Counted from the stretch's first letter, positions 1 to 7,773 are shown. The stretch: DNA of 40,485 nucleotides from Clostridiaceae bacterium (GCA_012513065.1 JAAZCX010000002.1:1-40485), one strand, 5' to 3'. Notes: generated from the letters alone by a model not told the origin. Numbers and translations: made by a program.

Positions 1-45
1 AGTTCGTAACCTGTACTAGATTCGCTCCAATAATTAAAAAATATT

Positions 46-73
46 AAAACTAACAGTTATGTTAGTTTTTTTT
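46..73 (+). terminator. Rho-independent terminator of an upstream transcript
   Basis: Arms at 46-54 and 61-69 are perfectly complementary over 9 bp, with a 6-nt loop and a T-run to 73. It ends whatever is transcribed from left of the window. I could not assign bases 1-45 to a gene. Confidence 0.75.
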
Positions 74-79
74 AAAACA

Positions 80-102
80 ACTACTTGACAACACATAGTA
101 GC
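80..102 (+). promoter_or_regulatory. Operator-like inverted repeat 1, over the -35 box
   Basis: The 23-nt element has half-sites ACTACT and AGTAG(C) and covers the -35 hexamer. The same arrangement recurs at 117-139. PadR-family repressors commonly bind dyads at their own promoter, so autoregulation by the adjacent gene is the natural inference. No binding data support it. Confidence 0.6.
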
Positions 103-113
103 TATTGTATAAT
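85..113 (+). promoter_or_regulatory. Consensus sigma-A promoter of padR
   Basis: TTGACA at 85-90, a 17-nt spacer and TATAAT at 108-113 match the housekeeping promoter consensus exactly. The predicted start near 120 leaves a leader of about 33 nt before the padR start codon. Two operator-like repeats bracket it. Confidence 0.9.
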
Positions 114-116
114 ATA

Positions 117-139
117 ACTACTTAGCAATGCATAGTAGT
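117..139 (+). promoter_or_regulatory. Operator-like inverted repeat 2, at the transcription start
   Basis: A 23-nt near-palindrome, ACTACT at 117-122 and AGTAGT at 134-139, also pairs in its inner GCA/TGC around a central A. It lies just after the -10 box and before the ribosome binding site, so bound repressor would block initiation. Its centre is 37 bp from that of repeat 1. Confidence 0.65.
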
Positions 140-152
140 ATAGGAGGTGCAT

Positions 153-491
153 ATGGACGATTCACAACTATTAAGAGGAATATTAGAAGGATGTATATTA
201 AGTATAATTTCTAAAAAAGAAACATATGGATATGAAATACTAATTACATTATCAAATAATAATTTTGAAAATTTATTAGAAGGTACATTATATCCAGTTC
301 TTACAAGATTAAATAATAAAGGGTATATTGCATGTACTAAAAAAGAATCAGCAGTAGGACCAATAAGAAAGTATTATTCAATAACTGATCTTGGTAAAGA
401 AAAATTAGAACAATTTAAAAAAGAATATAAAAGAATAACAGATAATGCAAATAAAATTTTAATATATGGGGAGGAAAATGATGAGAAATAA
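153..491 (+). CDS. PadR-family transcriptional regulator
   Basis: This is a 112-residue winged-helix DNA-binding protein. The PadR domain covers about residues 8-90: a first helix ending in YGYEIL (25-30), a recognition region EGTLYPVLTRLNNKGY (43-58) and a wing ending in KYYSITDLGKEKL (73-85). I chose ATG 153 because AGGAGG at 142-147 sits 5 nt upstream; a GTG at 147 would overlap that site. The gene has its own consensus promoter and twin dyads, and its end overlaps the next gene. PadR regulators are often encoded beside a membrane protein gene that they control. The ligand is unknown. The family assignment is firm; the target is inferred. Confidence 0.9.
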   Translation: MDDSQLLRGILEGCILSIISKKETYGYEILITLSNNNFENLLEGTLYPVLTRLNNKGYIACTKKESAVGPIRKYYSITDLGKEKLEQFKKEYKRITDNANKILIYGEENDEK

Positions 492-1536
492 TTATGTGTT
501 TCATATTGATAAATTAAATGGAGAATATAAAAATAAATTTGAACAAGTAGATGCTTATTGTAATATATTATTAGAAGATATAGATTCAAATACAAGTGAT
601 GAAGTTATGTCTAATATATTAGATACATTTATAAGTGCTCAAAACGATAATATGCCAATAGAAAGAATAATAGGTAATGATATAACTAAATTTTGTGAGG
701 AAGCTTGTAAATTACCTACAAAATATAAATTTAAGCATATGTTTGAAATGTTTAAAAATTGGTCTTGGATATTATTAGTATTTGGAATATTAGAATGTAT
801 TCTAGAAATAAGAGATAAAAATTTCTTTGATATAAAAACAAATATAGGTAATTTCATTATATCAATTACTGTATGTTTATTGTTATTTGAAATATATACC
901 ATTATTAATAAGATAAACGTAAAAAGAGATATTAAAAATAATAAAATAAGTAAAAAAACAAAAATAGTATCAATAATTCTTATAACAGTTTGCATTATTA
1001 CTGGAACATTAACAGGTACTTTAGTAGAAATATTAATACCAAATTGGATTATATTATTACTTTCTTTAATAGTAATTATTTCATATAAAATATGCTATAG
1101 AAAAGAAATAAAAGAAATTAAATTAGAAAAGAAATTAAAAAATGAAGAAGTAAGTTTTTCGGATTTAGTAACTGAAGAAGGCATTAAACAAATAAAAGAA
1201 AAGTATAATAAAATAAATGAAAAAAATAAGAAAAAAGGAAAAGAAGAAATTACAGAAGAACAATATTTAGATAAGCAAATTAAAAGAAGTAATAAAGCAT
1301 TAAAAATAGCAAAAATTTATTTATTCGCACCAATAATAGCTTCTATTTTATTTACTATTCCTGTAAGTTTTGAATCTACAGTATTTGATAGTATATTATA
1401 CTTTGTAAGTATATTTGCTATAGAAAGTTTAATATTTATCCCATTATCAAGAACTATTGGAAAAACAAATAGTAAATTATTAGAAAAATATAAATATTTT
1501 AAAGAAAATAATATAAAATTAGAAGATTGGAAATAA
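481..1536 (+). CDS. Multi-pass membrane protein paired with PadR
   Basis: The protein has 351 residues. The N-terminal 80 residues are a soluble helical segment (FHIDKLNGEY ... NILDTFISAQ ... GNDITKFCEE) resembling the DUF1048/DUF1700-type region of membrane proteins that follow PadR regulators. About six hydrophobic segments follow, near 94-110, 122-142, 161-182, 186-203, 283-303 and 311-330, with a charged lysine/glutamate-rich stretch between about 207 and 275. The ORF is open back to ATG 466, but the ribosome site GGGGAGG (468-474) favours ATG 481 or ATG 478. It overlaps padR by 11 nt, so translation is probably coupled. The function is unknown; a stress or envelope role under PadR control is only an inference. 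Confidence 0.75.
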   Translation: MRNNYVFHIDKLNGEYKNKFEQVDAYCNILLEDIDSNTSDEVMSNILDTFISAQNDNMPIERIIGNDITKFCEEACKLPTKYKFKHMFEMFKNWSWILLVFGILECILEIRDKNFFDIKTNIGNFIISITVCLLLFEIYTIINKINVKRDIKNNKISKKTKIVSIILITVCIITGTLTGTLVEILIPNWIILLLSLIVIISYKICYRKEIKEIKLEKKLKNEEVSFSDLVTEEGIKQIKEKYNKINEKNKKKGKEEITEEQYLDKQIKRSNKALKIAKIYLFAPIIASILFTIPVSFESTVFDSILYFVSIFAIESLIFIPLSRTIGKTNSKLLEKYKYFKENNIKLEDWK

Positions 1537-1544
1537 ATTTAGTA

Positions 1545-1573
1545 TTGAACAATTATGTAAATTATGATATAAT
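1545..1573 (+). promoter_or_regulatory. Promoter-like site inside a terminator region
   Basis: TTGAAC (1545-1550), a 17-nt spacer and TATAAT (1568-1573) form a good sigma-A match. The -10 box lies in the 5' arm of the hairpin at 1567-1599. It could drive the ORF at 1690, or it may be a by-product of the A+T-rich stem. Confidence 0.45.
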
Positions 1574-1605
1574 ACAAGAACAAAAAGCTTGTATTATATT
1601 TTTTT
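1567..1605 (+). terminator. Strong Rho-independent terminator after the PadR operon
   Basis: A perfect 12-bp stem (1567-1578 with 1588-1599), a 9-nt loop and a run of Ts to 1605 form a classic intrinsic terminator 30 nt after the membrane-protein stop codon. Confidence 0.85.
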
Positions 1606-1612
1606 ACTAAAT

Positions 1613-1645
1613 AGTAAGAGAAAAAATCTCTAACTTTTTTGTTTT
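1613..1645 (+). terminator. Second hairpin with T-run (terminator or attenuator)
   Basis: Arms at 1613-1621 and 1627-1635 pair with one mismatch around a 5-nt A loop and are followed by a T-rich tract. If transcription starts near 1580 it would lie in the leader of the 1690 ORF and could attenuate it; otherwise it backs up the preceding terminator. Confidence 0.5.
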
Positions 1646-1689
1646 ATACATGATAAAAACTAACATCAACAATAGTTAAGGAGGAAAAT

Positions 1690-2157
1690 ATGAGAGAAAA
1701 AATCATCTTAAGTGAAAAAGCAAAAATAAAACGGAATATATGTGTAGAAAGAATAGAAAGTGGTTTTATTATTCATGAACATGAAAAAATCGGATGTAAT
1801 ACTTATTTGTTAGAAGGTAAGTATACATATGATGAAGTTGTAAAGTTAAACAATTTAACAACTTTTTATGCAGGTTTTGGATATTGCCATAAATTAGGAC
1901 CAATTGCTTTTATAGGAATTCCTAATTTAGAATATGCTCAAAAGAGTGGTTGTTTCCAGTATGAAGTAAAACAATATGGAATACCATTTGATTCAACTGA
2001 ATATTACTTCAATGCATATAATGAAGAAAAAGCAAAAGAAATCCAAGATTATACGGTATATGGCTTTAATGGAATTGAAACTATTTCAAAAGTAGCTGCT
2101 ATATCTAAGTTGAATTATATATTAGATTCTAGATATAAAGCTAAAAGGTTAAGCTAG
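1690..2157 (+). CDS. Unknown protein, first of a tandem related pair
   Basis: This 155-residue protein belongs to no family I recognise. A strong ribosome site (AAGGAGG) lies 6 nt before ATG 1690. There is no signal peptide or membrane segment. Two short motifs, KYTYDEV (about residue 44) and ILDSRYK (about 143), recur as KYTYNEA and TLDSRFK in the next ORF, so the two look like diverged copies of one domain. It holds the only in-frame CGG codon (1732-1734, K-R-N context) outside the four frameshift sites. Reading that site as a +1 shift runs into a stop four codons later, so CGG must be read as a normal codon here, or the ORF is not expressed as drawn. It ends in TAG, and the frame stays open beyond it. 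Confidence 0.65.
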   Translation: MREKIILSEKAKIKRNICVERIESGFIIHEHEKIGCNTYLLEGKYTYDEVVKLNNLTTFYAGFGYCHKLGPIAFIGIPNLEYAQKSGCFQYEVKQYGIPFDSTEYYFNAYNEEKAKEIQDYTVYGFNGIETISKVAAISKLNYILDSRYKAKRLS

Positions 2158-2172
2158 CCCAAAGTATTTGAT

Positions 2173-2580
2173 ATGGATTGCAAGTTACAAAGAAAGTACA
2201 CCTATAATGAAGCTAGAACACTTGCTTTATCAAACATGGATAAAAAGTACAGTTTTTCTACTGATGAGTATCCAATTGTTTTTGCTACTATTGAAAATAA
2301 CTATTATATAGGAATTATTAATATATTTCCTTCTGAAACAGAACTGGCTTTAGGTTTTAAAGATGTATGGGAATACGGATTTGTAGAACCTAAAATTCAA
2401 AATATCAAATTTCTTTCAGATAAAGAAGCAAAGCAAATTAAAGAATTTGATTTATATATTTATGAATATGCTTGTCCTGAAAATAGTGAGGAACAATATT
2501 ATATTGAAAAATATGATAGAACTCTTGACTCAAGATTTAAATTCCAATTACCAAATGGAATAGATTATCGATTAATTTAA
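2173..2580 (+). CDS. Unknown protein, second of a tandem related pair
   Basis: This 135-residue ORF resembles its upstream neighbour at both ends (KYTYNEA near residue 8, TLDSRFK near 121). It is in the same frame as that ORF, separated only by the TAG at 2155-2157 and five sense codons. ATG 2173 has no recognisable ribosome site. It may therefore be reached by readthrough of the TAG, by translational re-initiation, or be the back half of a gene split by a recent stop mutation. No membrane segment or known catalytic motif is visible. A clear terminator follows at 2603. The function is unknown, and I am unsure it is translated independently. Confidence 0.5.
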   Translation: MDCKLQRKYTYNEARTLALSNMDKKYSFSTDEYPIVFATIENNYYIGIINIFPSETELALGFKDVWEYGFVEPKIQNIKFLSDKEAKQIKEFDLYIYEYACPENSEEQYYIEKYDRTLDSRFKFQLPNGIDYRLI

Positions 2581-2602
2581 AAAGTGGTTATTGTAAATTA
2601 AT

Positions 2603-2637
2603 AAAACAGGTTTGTACATTGTACAGCCTGTTTTTCT
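2603..2637 (+). terminator. Terminator between convergent genes
   Basis: Arms at about 2603-2610 and 2627-2634 flank two copies of the self-complementary TGTACA, giving a long stem, followed by a T-rich run to 2640. It ends the 1690-2580 transcript. The A-run before the stem gives a weaker T-run on the minus strand, so it may also serve the HAD gene. Confidence 0.8.
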
Positions 2638-2640
2638 TTT

Positions 2641-3363
2641 TTATAAATTATTATTTAAAATATCTGATATAAAATTAGAAACTGAATTATATTCTTTTAT
2701 AGAAAAATGCTTTAATTCTTTTACAGATTCTAACATACAACAACCATTATAATCTTTTATCATTTTAATATCACTATAACCATCACCAATTGTATAAACA
2801 TTACTTTTATCAAGGTGTAAATCATCTATTAACAACTGAATAGCTGAAGATTTATTTATTTTGTTTGTGATAATTTCTATTGAATATGGTGAGATTAAAT
2901 ATGAATTAATATCTTTTGAATAAGTACTATTAATTTTATTATTTGTTTCTGATGCAATATTAGTATCTTCGAATCTTAAATAAACTTTAGTTAAATCTGT
3001 ACAGTTAATGTCAACTCTACTATCTAATTTACTACAACAGAAAAATTTAATAGATTTTTCAATATTTAAATCTTTTTCAAGATTTTTAACAATAGTAGTA
3101 TTAATAGAAAAATTAAACAAAATATTATCATTATTATCTAAGATTGTTGCACCATGATTTAAAATAACGTAATCATATTTAATATTATATAAATTAACTT
3201 TCTTTTTAAAATCGTAGAAACTTCGACCTGTTGCAACAATAAATAGGTTACCGGCATTTCTGAAATTTTCTATTTCTTTTATATTTTTTTCTATATCATT
3301 ATCATTTAAATAAAAAGTCCTATCATAATCACTAACAAGTATTTTTTTATTGTTATTTAACAT
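2641..3363 (-). CDS. Cof-type HAD-superfamily hydrolase
   Basis: This 240-residue protein is a HAD phosphatase of the Cof (type IIB) group, which dephosphorylates sugar phosphates and similar small metabolites in the cytoplasm. Motif I is SDYDRTF, with the nucleophile and acid at D12 and D14. Motif II is ATGRS (44-48), the motif III lysine is probably K171, and motif IV is GDGYSD (193-198). The middle, about residues 75-170, would be the cap domain; Cof proteins are usually 250-290 residues, so the cap is slightly short. The start ATG at 3363 has AAAGGAG about 11 nt upstream on the minus strand. It is transcribed divergently from ftsY. The substrate cannot be told from sequence. Confidence 0.85.
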   Translation of the reverse strand: MLNNNKKILVSDYDRTFYLNDNDIEKNIKEIENFRNAGNLFIVATGRSFYDFKKKVNLYNIKYDYVILNHGATILDNNDNILFNFSINTTIVKNLEKDLNIEKSIKFFCCSKLDSRVDINCTDLTKVYLRFEDTNIASETNNKINSTYSKDINSYLISPYSIEIITNKINKSSAIQLLIDDLHLDKSNVYTIGDGYSDIKMIKDYNGCCMLESVKELKHFSIKEYNSVSNFISDILNNNL

Positions 3364-3430
3364 ATATATTACAGCTCCTTTTATTAGTTTATTTATATAA
3401 TATTTATATAATACGGTTTAAATTTTAATT

Positions 3431-3459
3431 ATTATAACATACAAAAATAAAAATACATA
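3431..3459 (-). promoter_or_regulatory. Probable minus-strand promoter of the HAD gene
   Basis: Read on the minus strand, 3439-3431 is TGTTATAAT, an extended -10 box. The -35 position holds only a weak match (TATGTA). It lies 70-80 nt before the start codon. Confidence 0.4.
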
Positions 3460-3487
3460 TTCTTTTCATTAAATATAGCCATTTTTA

Positions 3488-3516
3488 TGGAAATAATGGA
3501 AAAAATGTGATATAAT
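3488..3516 (+). promoter_or_regulatory. Promoter of ftsY
   Basis: TATAAT at 3511-3516 is preceded by TGA, giving an extended -10 element. The -35 position (3488-3493, TGGAAA) is weak, as is usual for extended -10 promoters. The ftsY start is 40 nt downstream of the -10 box. Confidence 0.55.
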
Positions 3517-3555
3517 AATAGAGATTACATAAACTAAAGAAATAAGGAGAAAATA

Positions 3556-4464
3556 ATGGGATTTTTTGATAAATTGAAATTAGGATTAAATAAAAGTAAA
3601 ACATCATTTGATGAAAAAATAAACTCGGTATTTAGTGGATTTAGAAAAGTTGATGAAGAATTATTAGAAGAATTAGAAGAAGTATTAATAATGTCAGACG
3701 TAGGAACATCAACTTCTTTAAAAATCATATCTAATTTAAGAGAAAGAGTTAAAAAAGAAAAAATTCAAGAAGAAAAAGATATTAAAGAAGCTTTAAAAGA
3801 AGAAATAAACAAAGTATTAGAAAAAGAAGATTCATCTTTAAATCTAAACTCAAAACCTTCGGTAATATTAGTAGTAGGTGTTAATGGAGTAGGAAAAACC
3901 ACATCAATTGGAAAAATTGCAAATCGTATACAAAAAGATGGAAAAAAAGTAGTAGTTGCAGCAGCAGATACATTTCGTGCAGCAGCTGTAGAACAATTAG
4001 AAATATGGGCAAATAGAGCAAAATGCCAAATTGTAAAAAAAGAAGAAGGATCAGATCCGGCATCAGTAGTATATGATGCAATAAAAAAAGTAAAAGAAAC
4101 AAATGCAGATGTATTAATATGTGATACAGCAGGAAGACTTCACAATAAAAAATATTTAATGGATGAATTAGAAAAAATAAAAAAAGTAATAGACAAAGAA
4201 TTACCAGATGCTTCAAAAGAAATATTATTAGTATTAGATGCAACAACAGGACAAAATGCAATCTCACAAGTAAAAGCATTTAAAGAAACTGTTGATATTA
4301 CAGGATTGATATTAACAAAATTAGATGGAACAGCAAAAGGTGGAGTTGTAATAGGAATAGTAGAAGAAAATAATCTACCAATAAAATTTATTGGTGTTGG
4401 AGAGCAGATAGATGATATGGAAATTTTTAATAGTAAAGATTTTGTAAATGCTTTCTTAGATTAA
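3556..4464 (+). CDS. ftsY: Signal recognition particle receptor FtsY
   Basis: FtsY is the membrane-associated GTPase that docks the SRP-ribosome complex at the SecYEG translocon. The 302-residue protein has a short N-terminal part (1-20) instead of the long acidic A domain of enterobacteria, as is common in Firmicutes. The four-helix N domain follows (about 25-95), then the GTPase G domain. Visible motifs are the P-loop GVNGVGKTT (108-116), the insertion-box DTFRAAA (138-144), DTAGR (190-194), DATTGQ (228-233) and TKLD (254-257). The GTG-free start ATG 3556 has AAGGAG 7 nt upstream. No ffh gene is adjacent. No terminator separates it from the next gene, so the two may be co-transcribed. Confidence 0.97.
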   Translation: MGFFDKLKLGLNKSKTSFDEKINSVFSGFRKVDEELLEELEEVLIMSDVGTSTSLKIISNLRERVKKEKIQEEKDIKEALKEEINKVLEKEDSSLNLNSKPSVILVVGVNGVGKTTSIGKIANRIQKDGKKVVVAAADTFRAAAVEQLEIWANRAKCQIVKKEEGSDPASVVYDAIKKVKETNADVLICDTAGRLHNKKYLMDELEKIKKVIDKELPDASKEILLVLDATTGQNAISQVKAFKETVDITGLILTKLDGTAKGGVVIGIVEENNLPIKFIGVGEQIDDMEIFNSKDFVNAFLD

Positions 4465-4500
4465 TATAAAAAATATACACTTATATTATTGGAGGTATAA

Positions 4501-7356
4501 ATGGAAGAAAAAATAGAAGAAGTAAACACAGAAGAAAAAACAAATAAAATAAAAAAAATAAGTAAAACTCGTTTCTTTATAGTGTTAATAGTAGCAATAA
4601 TTACTTTTATTGTTGGATACATTCTATTTAGAGGAGCATATTTAGAAACTCTAGAAATAGGTGATAGCTATATTAATGTATTTTGGAAAAATATTAAATA
4701 CATGTCAACTACATTATTAGTTAACTTTATAATAATATATTGTGCAATATATATTACAAATACTAAAATAAAAAAAGGTTTAAAAGATTTTTTCGAACAA
4801 GAAGAAAAATCAATGCCTAAATTATTAAATAAATCAATTGCTTTTATAGGTGCAATAATTATAAGTGCATTTACTTCAAACATGTTATTACAAAAAGCAA
4901 TGTTATGTTTTAATAATGCACAATTTGAAACACAAGATCCTATATTTGGACTTGATATAGGATATTTTATATTTATAAAACCATTCATTGAAATAGCAAT
5001 TTGGTATTTTATAATATTAACTATAGGTTTACTTATTTATTCAGTTATATATTATATTACAGCGTTTAATTTGTTTTTTGATGGAATAGATAAAAAAACA
5101 TTAAAAAATGGTAAATTGATTAAACAAATTATATCATCTATAATGATAATATGTTGTTTATCAGCAGCTCTTATATTCTTTAAAACTCAAGATATAGGAA
5201 CTGAAAAATTCTTAACATTAAATAGTAATGAAACAAACTATTCTTTATACGGTGCAGGATTTACAGATGTTACCATAAAATTATGGGGATATAGAATATT
5301 AGCCATAGTAATAATATTTTCTATATATAGAACAGCAAAAAGTTTTAAACAATCAAATAAAAAGAAGATGATTATATCATTAGCAATAGTTCCAATGTAT
5401 TTAGTATTAATGTTTGTAATATTGGTAGGGTTTCAAGCAATTTTTGTAAGTACAAACGAATTAGATAAAGAGAAAAAATATATTGAAGATAATATTAAAT
5501 ATACAAAGAATGCTTATAATATAAATATTGAAGAAATAAGTTTAAATTCAAATAAACAAGATGTTACAATTCAAGATTTAGAAACTTATAAAAATGTTGT
5601 TAATAATATATCAATAGTAAGTAAAGATATAACACTAAAAGATATTAAAAACGCACAAACTGCAAAGGGATATTATTCATATAGAGATAATACACAAATT
5701 GGTAAATATATAGTTGATGGAAAAGAACAATTAGTATACTTATCACCAAGAGAAATTAATAGTAGTAATAAAACATATAATAATAAAACGTATGAATATA
5801 CTCATGGATATAGTGCAATAGTAACTTCTGCAACTACAACAAAAGAGAATGGAAGTTTAAATCATATTCAAAAAGGATTTGAAACAACTAATGAAGCAAT
5901 TACAATAACTGAACCAAGAATCTATTTTGGAATGGAGACAAATGATACTGTAGTAACAAATACTACAAATAAAAAAGAATTTGATTATCCAATTTTGGAT
6001 TCTAATAAAGAAAATCAATACAATGGAAAAGCTGGATTACAATTAAATTTCTTAGATAGAATAATATTAGCAATAAAAGAAGGAGATTTGAAATTAGCTT
6101 TTTCATCAAATATAACAGACAATAGTAAGATAATAACAAATAGAAATATAATACAAAGAGCTAAAACTGTTATGCCTTATTTACTTTATGATGAAAATCC
6201 ATATTTGGTGGTTAACGAAGAAGGTAAATTAATATGGGTACTTGATGCATATACTACTTCTAATAGTTATCCATATTCACAAAAAACAACAATAAGAGAA
6301 AGTTCAACTAGTAAATTCGAATTAAATTATATAAGAAACTCAGTAAAAGTATTAGTTGATAGTTATGATGGAACTATTTCATTCTATATTACAGATAGAA
6401 CAGATCCAATAGCTATGGTATATAGAAACACATATCCAGATTTATTTATGAGCTTAGAAGAAGAAATTCCAGCAGATATTAGTGAACATTTTGTTTACCC
6501 AGAATATTTATACAATATACAAGCAGATATTATTACAAAGTATCATAATATACAACCAGATGTATTATATAGAAATGATGATATTTGGGAAATAGCAAGT
6601 TACAATACTGGAAAAGTAATTACTAAAACAGGAACAGAAATAGAACCATATTATACTATGGTAAAAACAATAGATAATGATAAAGAAAAATTAGGATTAG
6701 TTCTACCATATACATTAGCAGGAAGACAAAATTTAATATCATATTTAGTTGGAACTTGTGATAGTGGTGAAAATTCAAAATTAACATTATATAAATATGA
6801 AGCGGACACTAATATACTTGGTCCAATGCAATTAGATACACAACTAGAACAAGATGAAAGAATTACAAAGGAAATAGAAATATTAAATGTTAATGGTACA
6901 AAGATTATTAAGAATATGATAATTGTTCCACTTGATAATACATTATTATATGTAGAACCAATATATACACAATATATTAATGAATCAGATTCACTACCAA
7001 TTCTTAGAAAAATTGTTGTAGCATCAGGAAACAAAGTTGCTATAGGAGATAATTTGAAACAAGCCTTAACTAATCTAGTTTCTCAATATGCAGTTAATAT
7101 TGAAGTAGAGAACACAGATACAGTGCAAGATTTAATAAATACAATAATTAAGGCAAATCATAATTTAACAACATCAAACAGTAGTAACAACTGGGAAATG
7201 ATGGGAAAAGATATAAGCAAGATTCAAGAATTAATAAATAAATTAGAAAAATTAGTAGAAGAAGAAAACAAAGCTAAAAACGAAATAAATTCAGAAGCAA
7301 ATGATAATTCTATTAGCAATGAAAATATCACTACAGAATCAAATGAAATTAATTAA
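4501..7356 (+). CDS. UPF0182 family membrane protein
   Basis: This 951-residue protein matches the architecture of the UPF0182 (COG1615) family. About seven transmembrane helices lie in the first 320 residues (near 27-46, 67-88, 112-131, 154-185, 210-228, 260-275 and 290-316), followed by a large extracytoplasmic domain of about 560 residues. The domain has family-like segments such as YPEYLYNIQADI and LVLPYTLAGRQNL. The tail from about 915 is low-complexity and rich in Glu, Asn and Ser, and may sit in the wall. The ribosome site is GGAGG, 6 nt before ATG 4501. The family has no established biochemical role. It follows ftsY by 36 nt and is probably in the same transcript. The identification rests on overall architecture and motifs. 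Confidence 0.85.
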   Translation: MEEKIEEVNTEEKTNKIKKISKTRFFIVLIVAIITFIVGYILFRGAYLETLEIGDSYINVFWKNIKYMSTTLLVNFIIIYCAIYITNTKIKKGLKDFFEQEEKSMPKLLNKSIAFIGAIIISAFTSNMLLQKAMLCFNNAQFETQDPIFGLDIGYFIFIKPFIEIAIWYFIILTIGLLIYSVIYYITAFNLFFDGIDKKTLKNGKLIKQIISSIMIICCLSAALIFFKTQDIGTEKFLTLNSNETNYSLYGAGFTDVTIKLWGYRILAIVIIFSIYRTAKSFKQSNKKKMIISLAIVPMYLVLMFVILVGFQAIFVSTNELDKEKKYIEDNIKYTKNAYNINIEEISLNSNKQDVTIQDLETYKNVVNNISIVSKDITLKDIKNAQTAKGYYSYRDNTQIGKYIVDGKEQLVYLSPREINSSNKTYNNKTYEYTHGYSAIVTSATTTKENGSLNHIQKGFETTNEAITITEPRIYFGMETNDTVVTNTTNKKEFDYPILDSNKENQYNGKAGLQLNFLDRIILAIKEGDLKLAFSSNITDNSKIITNRNIIQRAKTVMPYLLYDENPYLVVNEEGKLIWVLDAYTTSNSYPYSQKTTIRESSTSKFELNYIRNSVKVLVDSYDGTISFYITDRTDPIAMVYRNTYPDLFMSLEEEIPADISEHFVYPEYLYNIQADIITKYHNIQPDVLYRNDDIWEIASYNTGKVITKTGTEIEPYYTMVKTIDNDKEKLGLVLPYTLAGRQNLISYLVGTCDSGENSKLTLYKYEADTNILGPMQLDTQLEQDERITKEIEILNVNGTKIIKNMIIVPLDNTLLYVEPIYTQYINESDSLPILRKIVVASGNKVAIGDNLKQALTNLVSQYAVNIEVENTDTVQDLINTIIKANHNLTTSNSSNNWEMMGKDISKIQELINKLEKLVEEENKAKNEINSEANDNSISNENITTESNEIN

Positions 7357-7376
7357 AAAAGTATAAAAAAACAAAA

Positions 7377-7407
7377 AAAATACACCCTAATATTAAGGGT
7401 GTATTTT
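7377..7407 (+). terminator. Hairpin abutting the next start codon
   Basis: Arms at 7377-7388 and 7396-7407 are a perfect 12-bp inverted repeat with a 7-nt loop. The 3' arm ends in TATTTT and touches ATG 7408. It looks like the UPF0182 terminator, but it also contains the AAGGGTG ribosome-site-like sequence of the next gene, so it could hide that site. Confidence 0.6.
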
Positions 7408-7698
7408 ATGTTTAAAAAAAGAAGAAAAGAAAAAATGTTGATAGAAACTATAGATGATTTAAATAAAAATTTATTAGAGAGTAATTTAATAGATATTGGT
7501 CAATTACTTCAAGATAGAAAAAAACTATTATTTACAAATTTAATTTCTGGTATTGCTAGAGGTGTAGGAATAGGAATAGGTGTAACCATTATTACAGCAA
7601 TACTTGTTATAATATTACAAAAAATTGTAACGTTAAATATACCGGTTATTGGAGAGTATATTTCAGATATTGTTGAAATTGTACAAAAAAGAATATAG
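7408..7698 (+). CDS. DUF5665 family small membrane protein
   Basis: This small protein has about 96 residues. An N-terminal basic and amphipathic segment leads into the conserved block NLISGIARGVGIGIGVT, one hydrophobic helix (about residues 50-75), and a C-terminal NIPVIGEYISDIV segment. This matches DUF5665 proteins of Clostridia, whose function is not established. ATG 7408 has AAGGGTG 6 nt upstream, but that sequence lies in the 3' arm of a hairpin. GTG 7399 and ATG 7435 are other possible starts; 7435 would give 87 residues and still keep the conserved block. It sits between the UPF0182 gene and pgsA, and pgsA has its own promoter. Confidence 0.75.
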   Translation: MFKKRRKEKMLIETIDDLNKNLLESNLIDIGQLLQDRKKLLFTNLISGIARGVGIGIGVTIITAILVIILQKIVTLNIPVIGEYISDIVEIVQKRI

Positions 7699-7713
7699 AA
7701 TATTATAATTTCC

Positions 7714-7742
7714 TTGATTTTTTCTGCATACAATTATATAAT
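7714..7742 (+). promoter_or_regulatory. Promoter of pgsA
   Basis: TTGATT (7714-7719), a 17-nt spacer and TATAAT (7737-7742) form a strong sigma-A promoter, 31 nt before the chosen pgsA start. Confidence 0.8.
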
Positions 7743-7773
7743 AAACAAGTAATTATAGTTGATGGAGGAAAAT

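Noticed and set aside
1-45. 3' end of a tRNA or tmRNA (the sequence ends in CTCCA near 29)
   Set aside because: No TTCRA-type T-loop or matching acceptor stem is found at the right distance. Too little sequence is present to assign it.
3881-4279. Leucine-rich minus-strand ORF opposite ftsY, and similar long antisense ORFs
   Set aside because: They are shadows of A-rich coding strands, with no ribosome site or recognisable domain.
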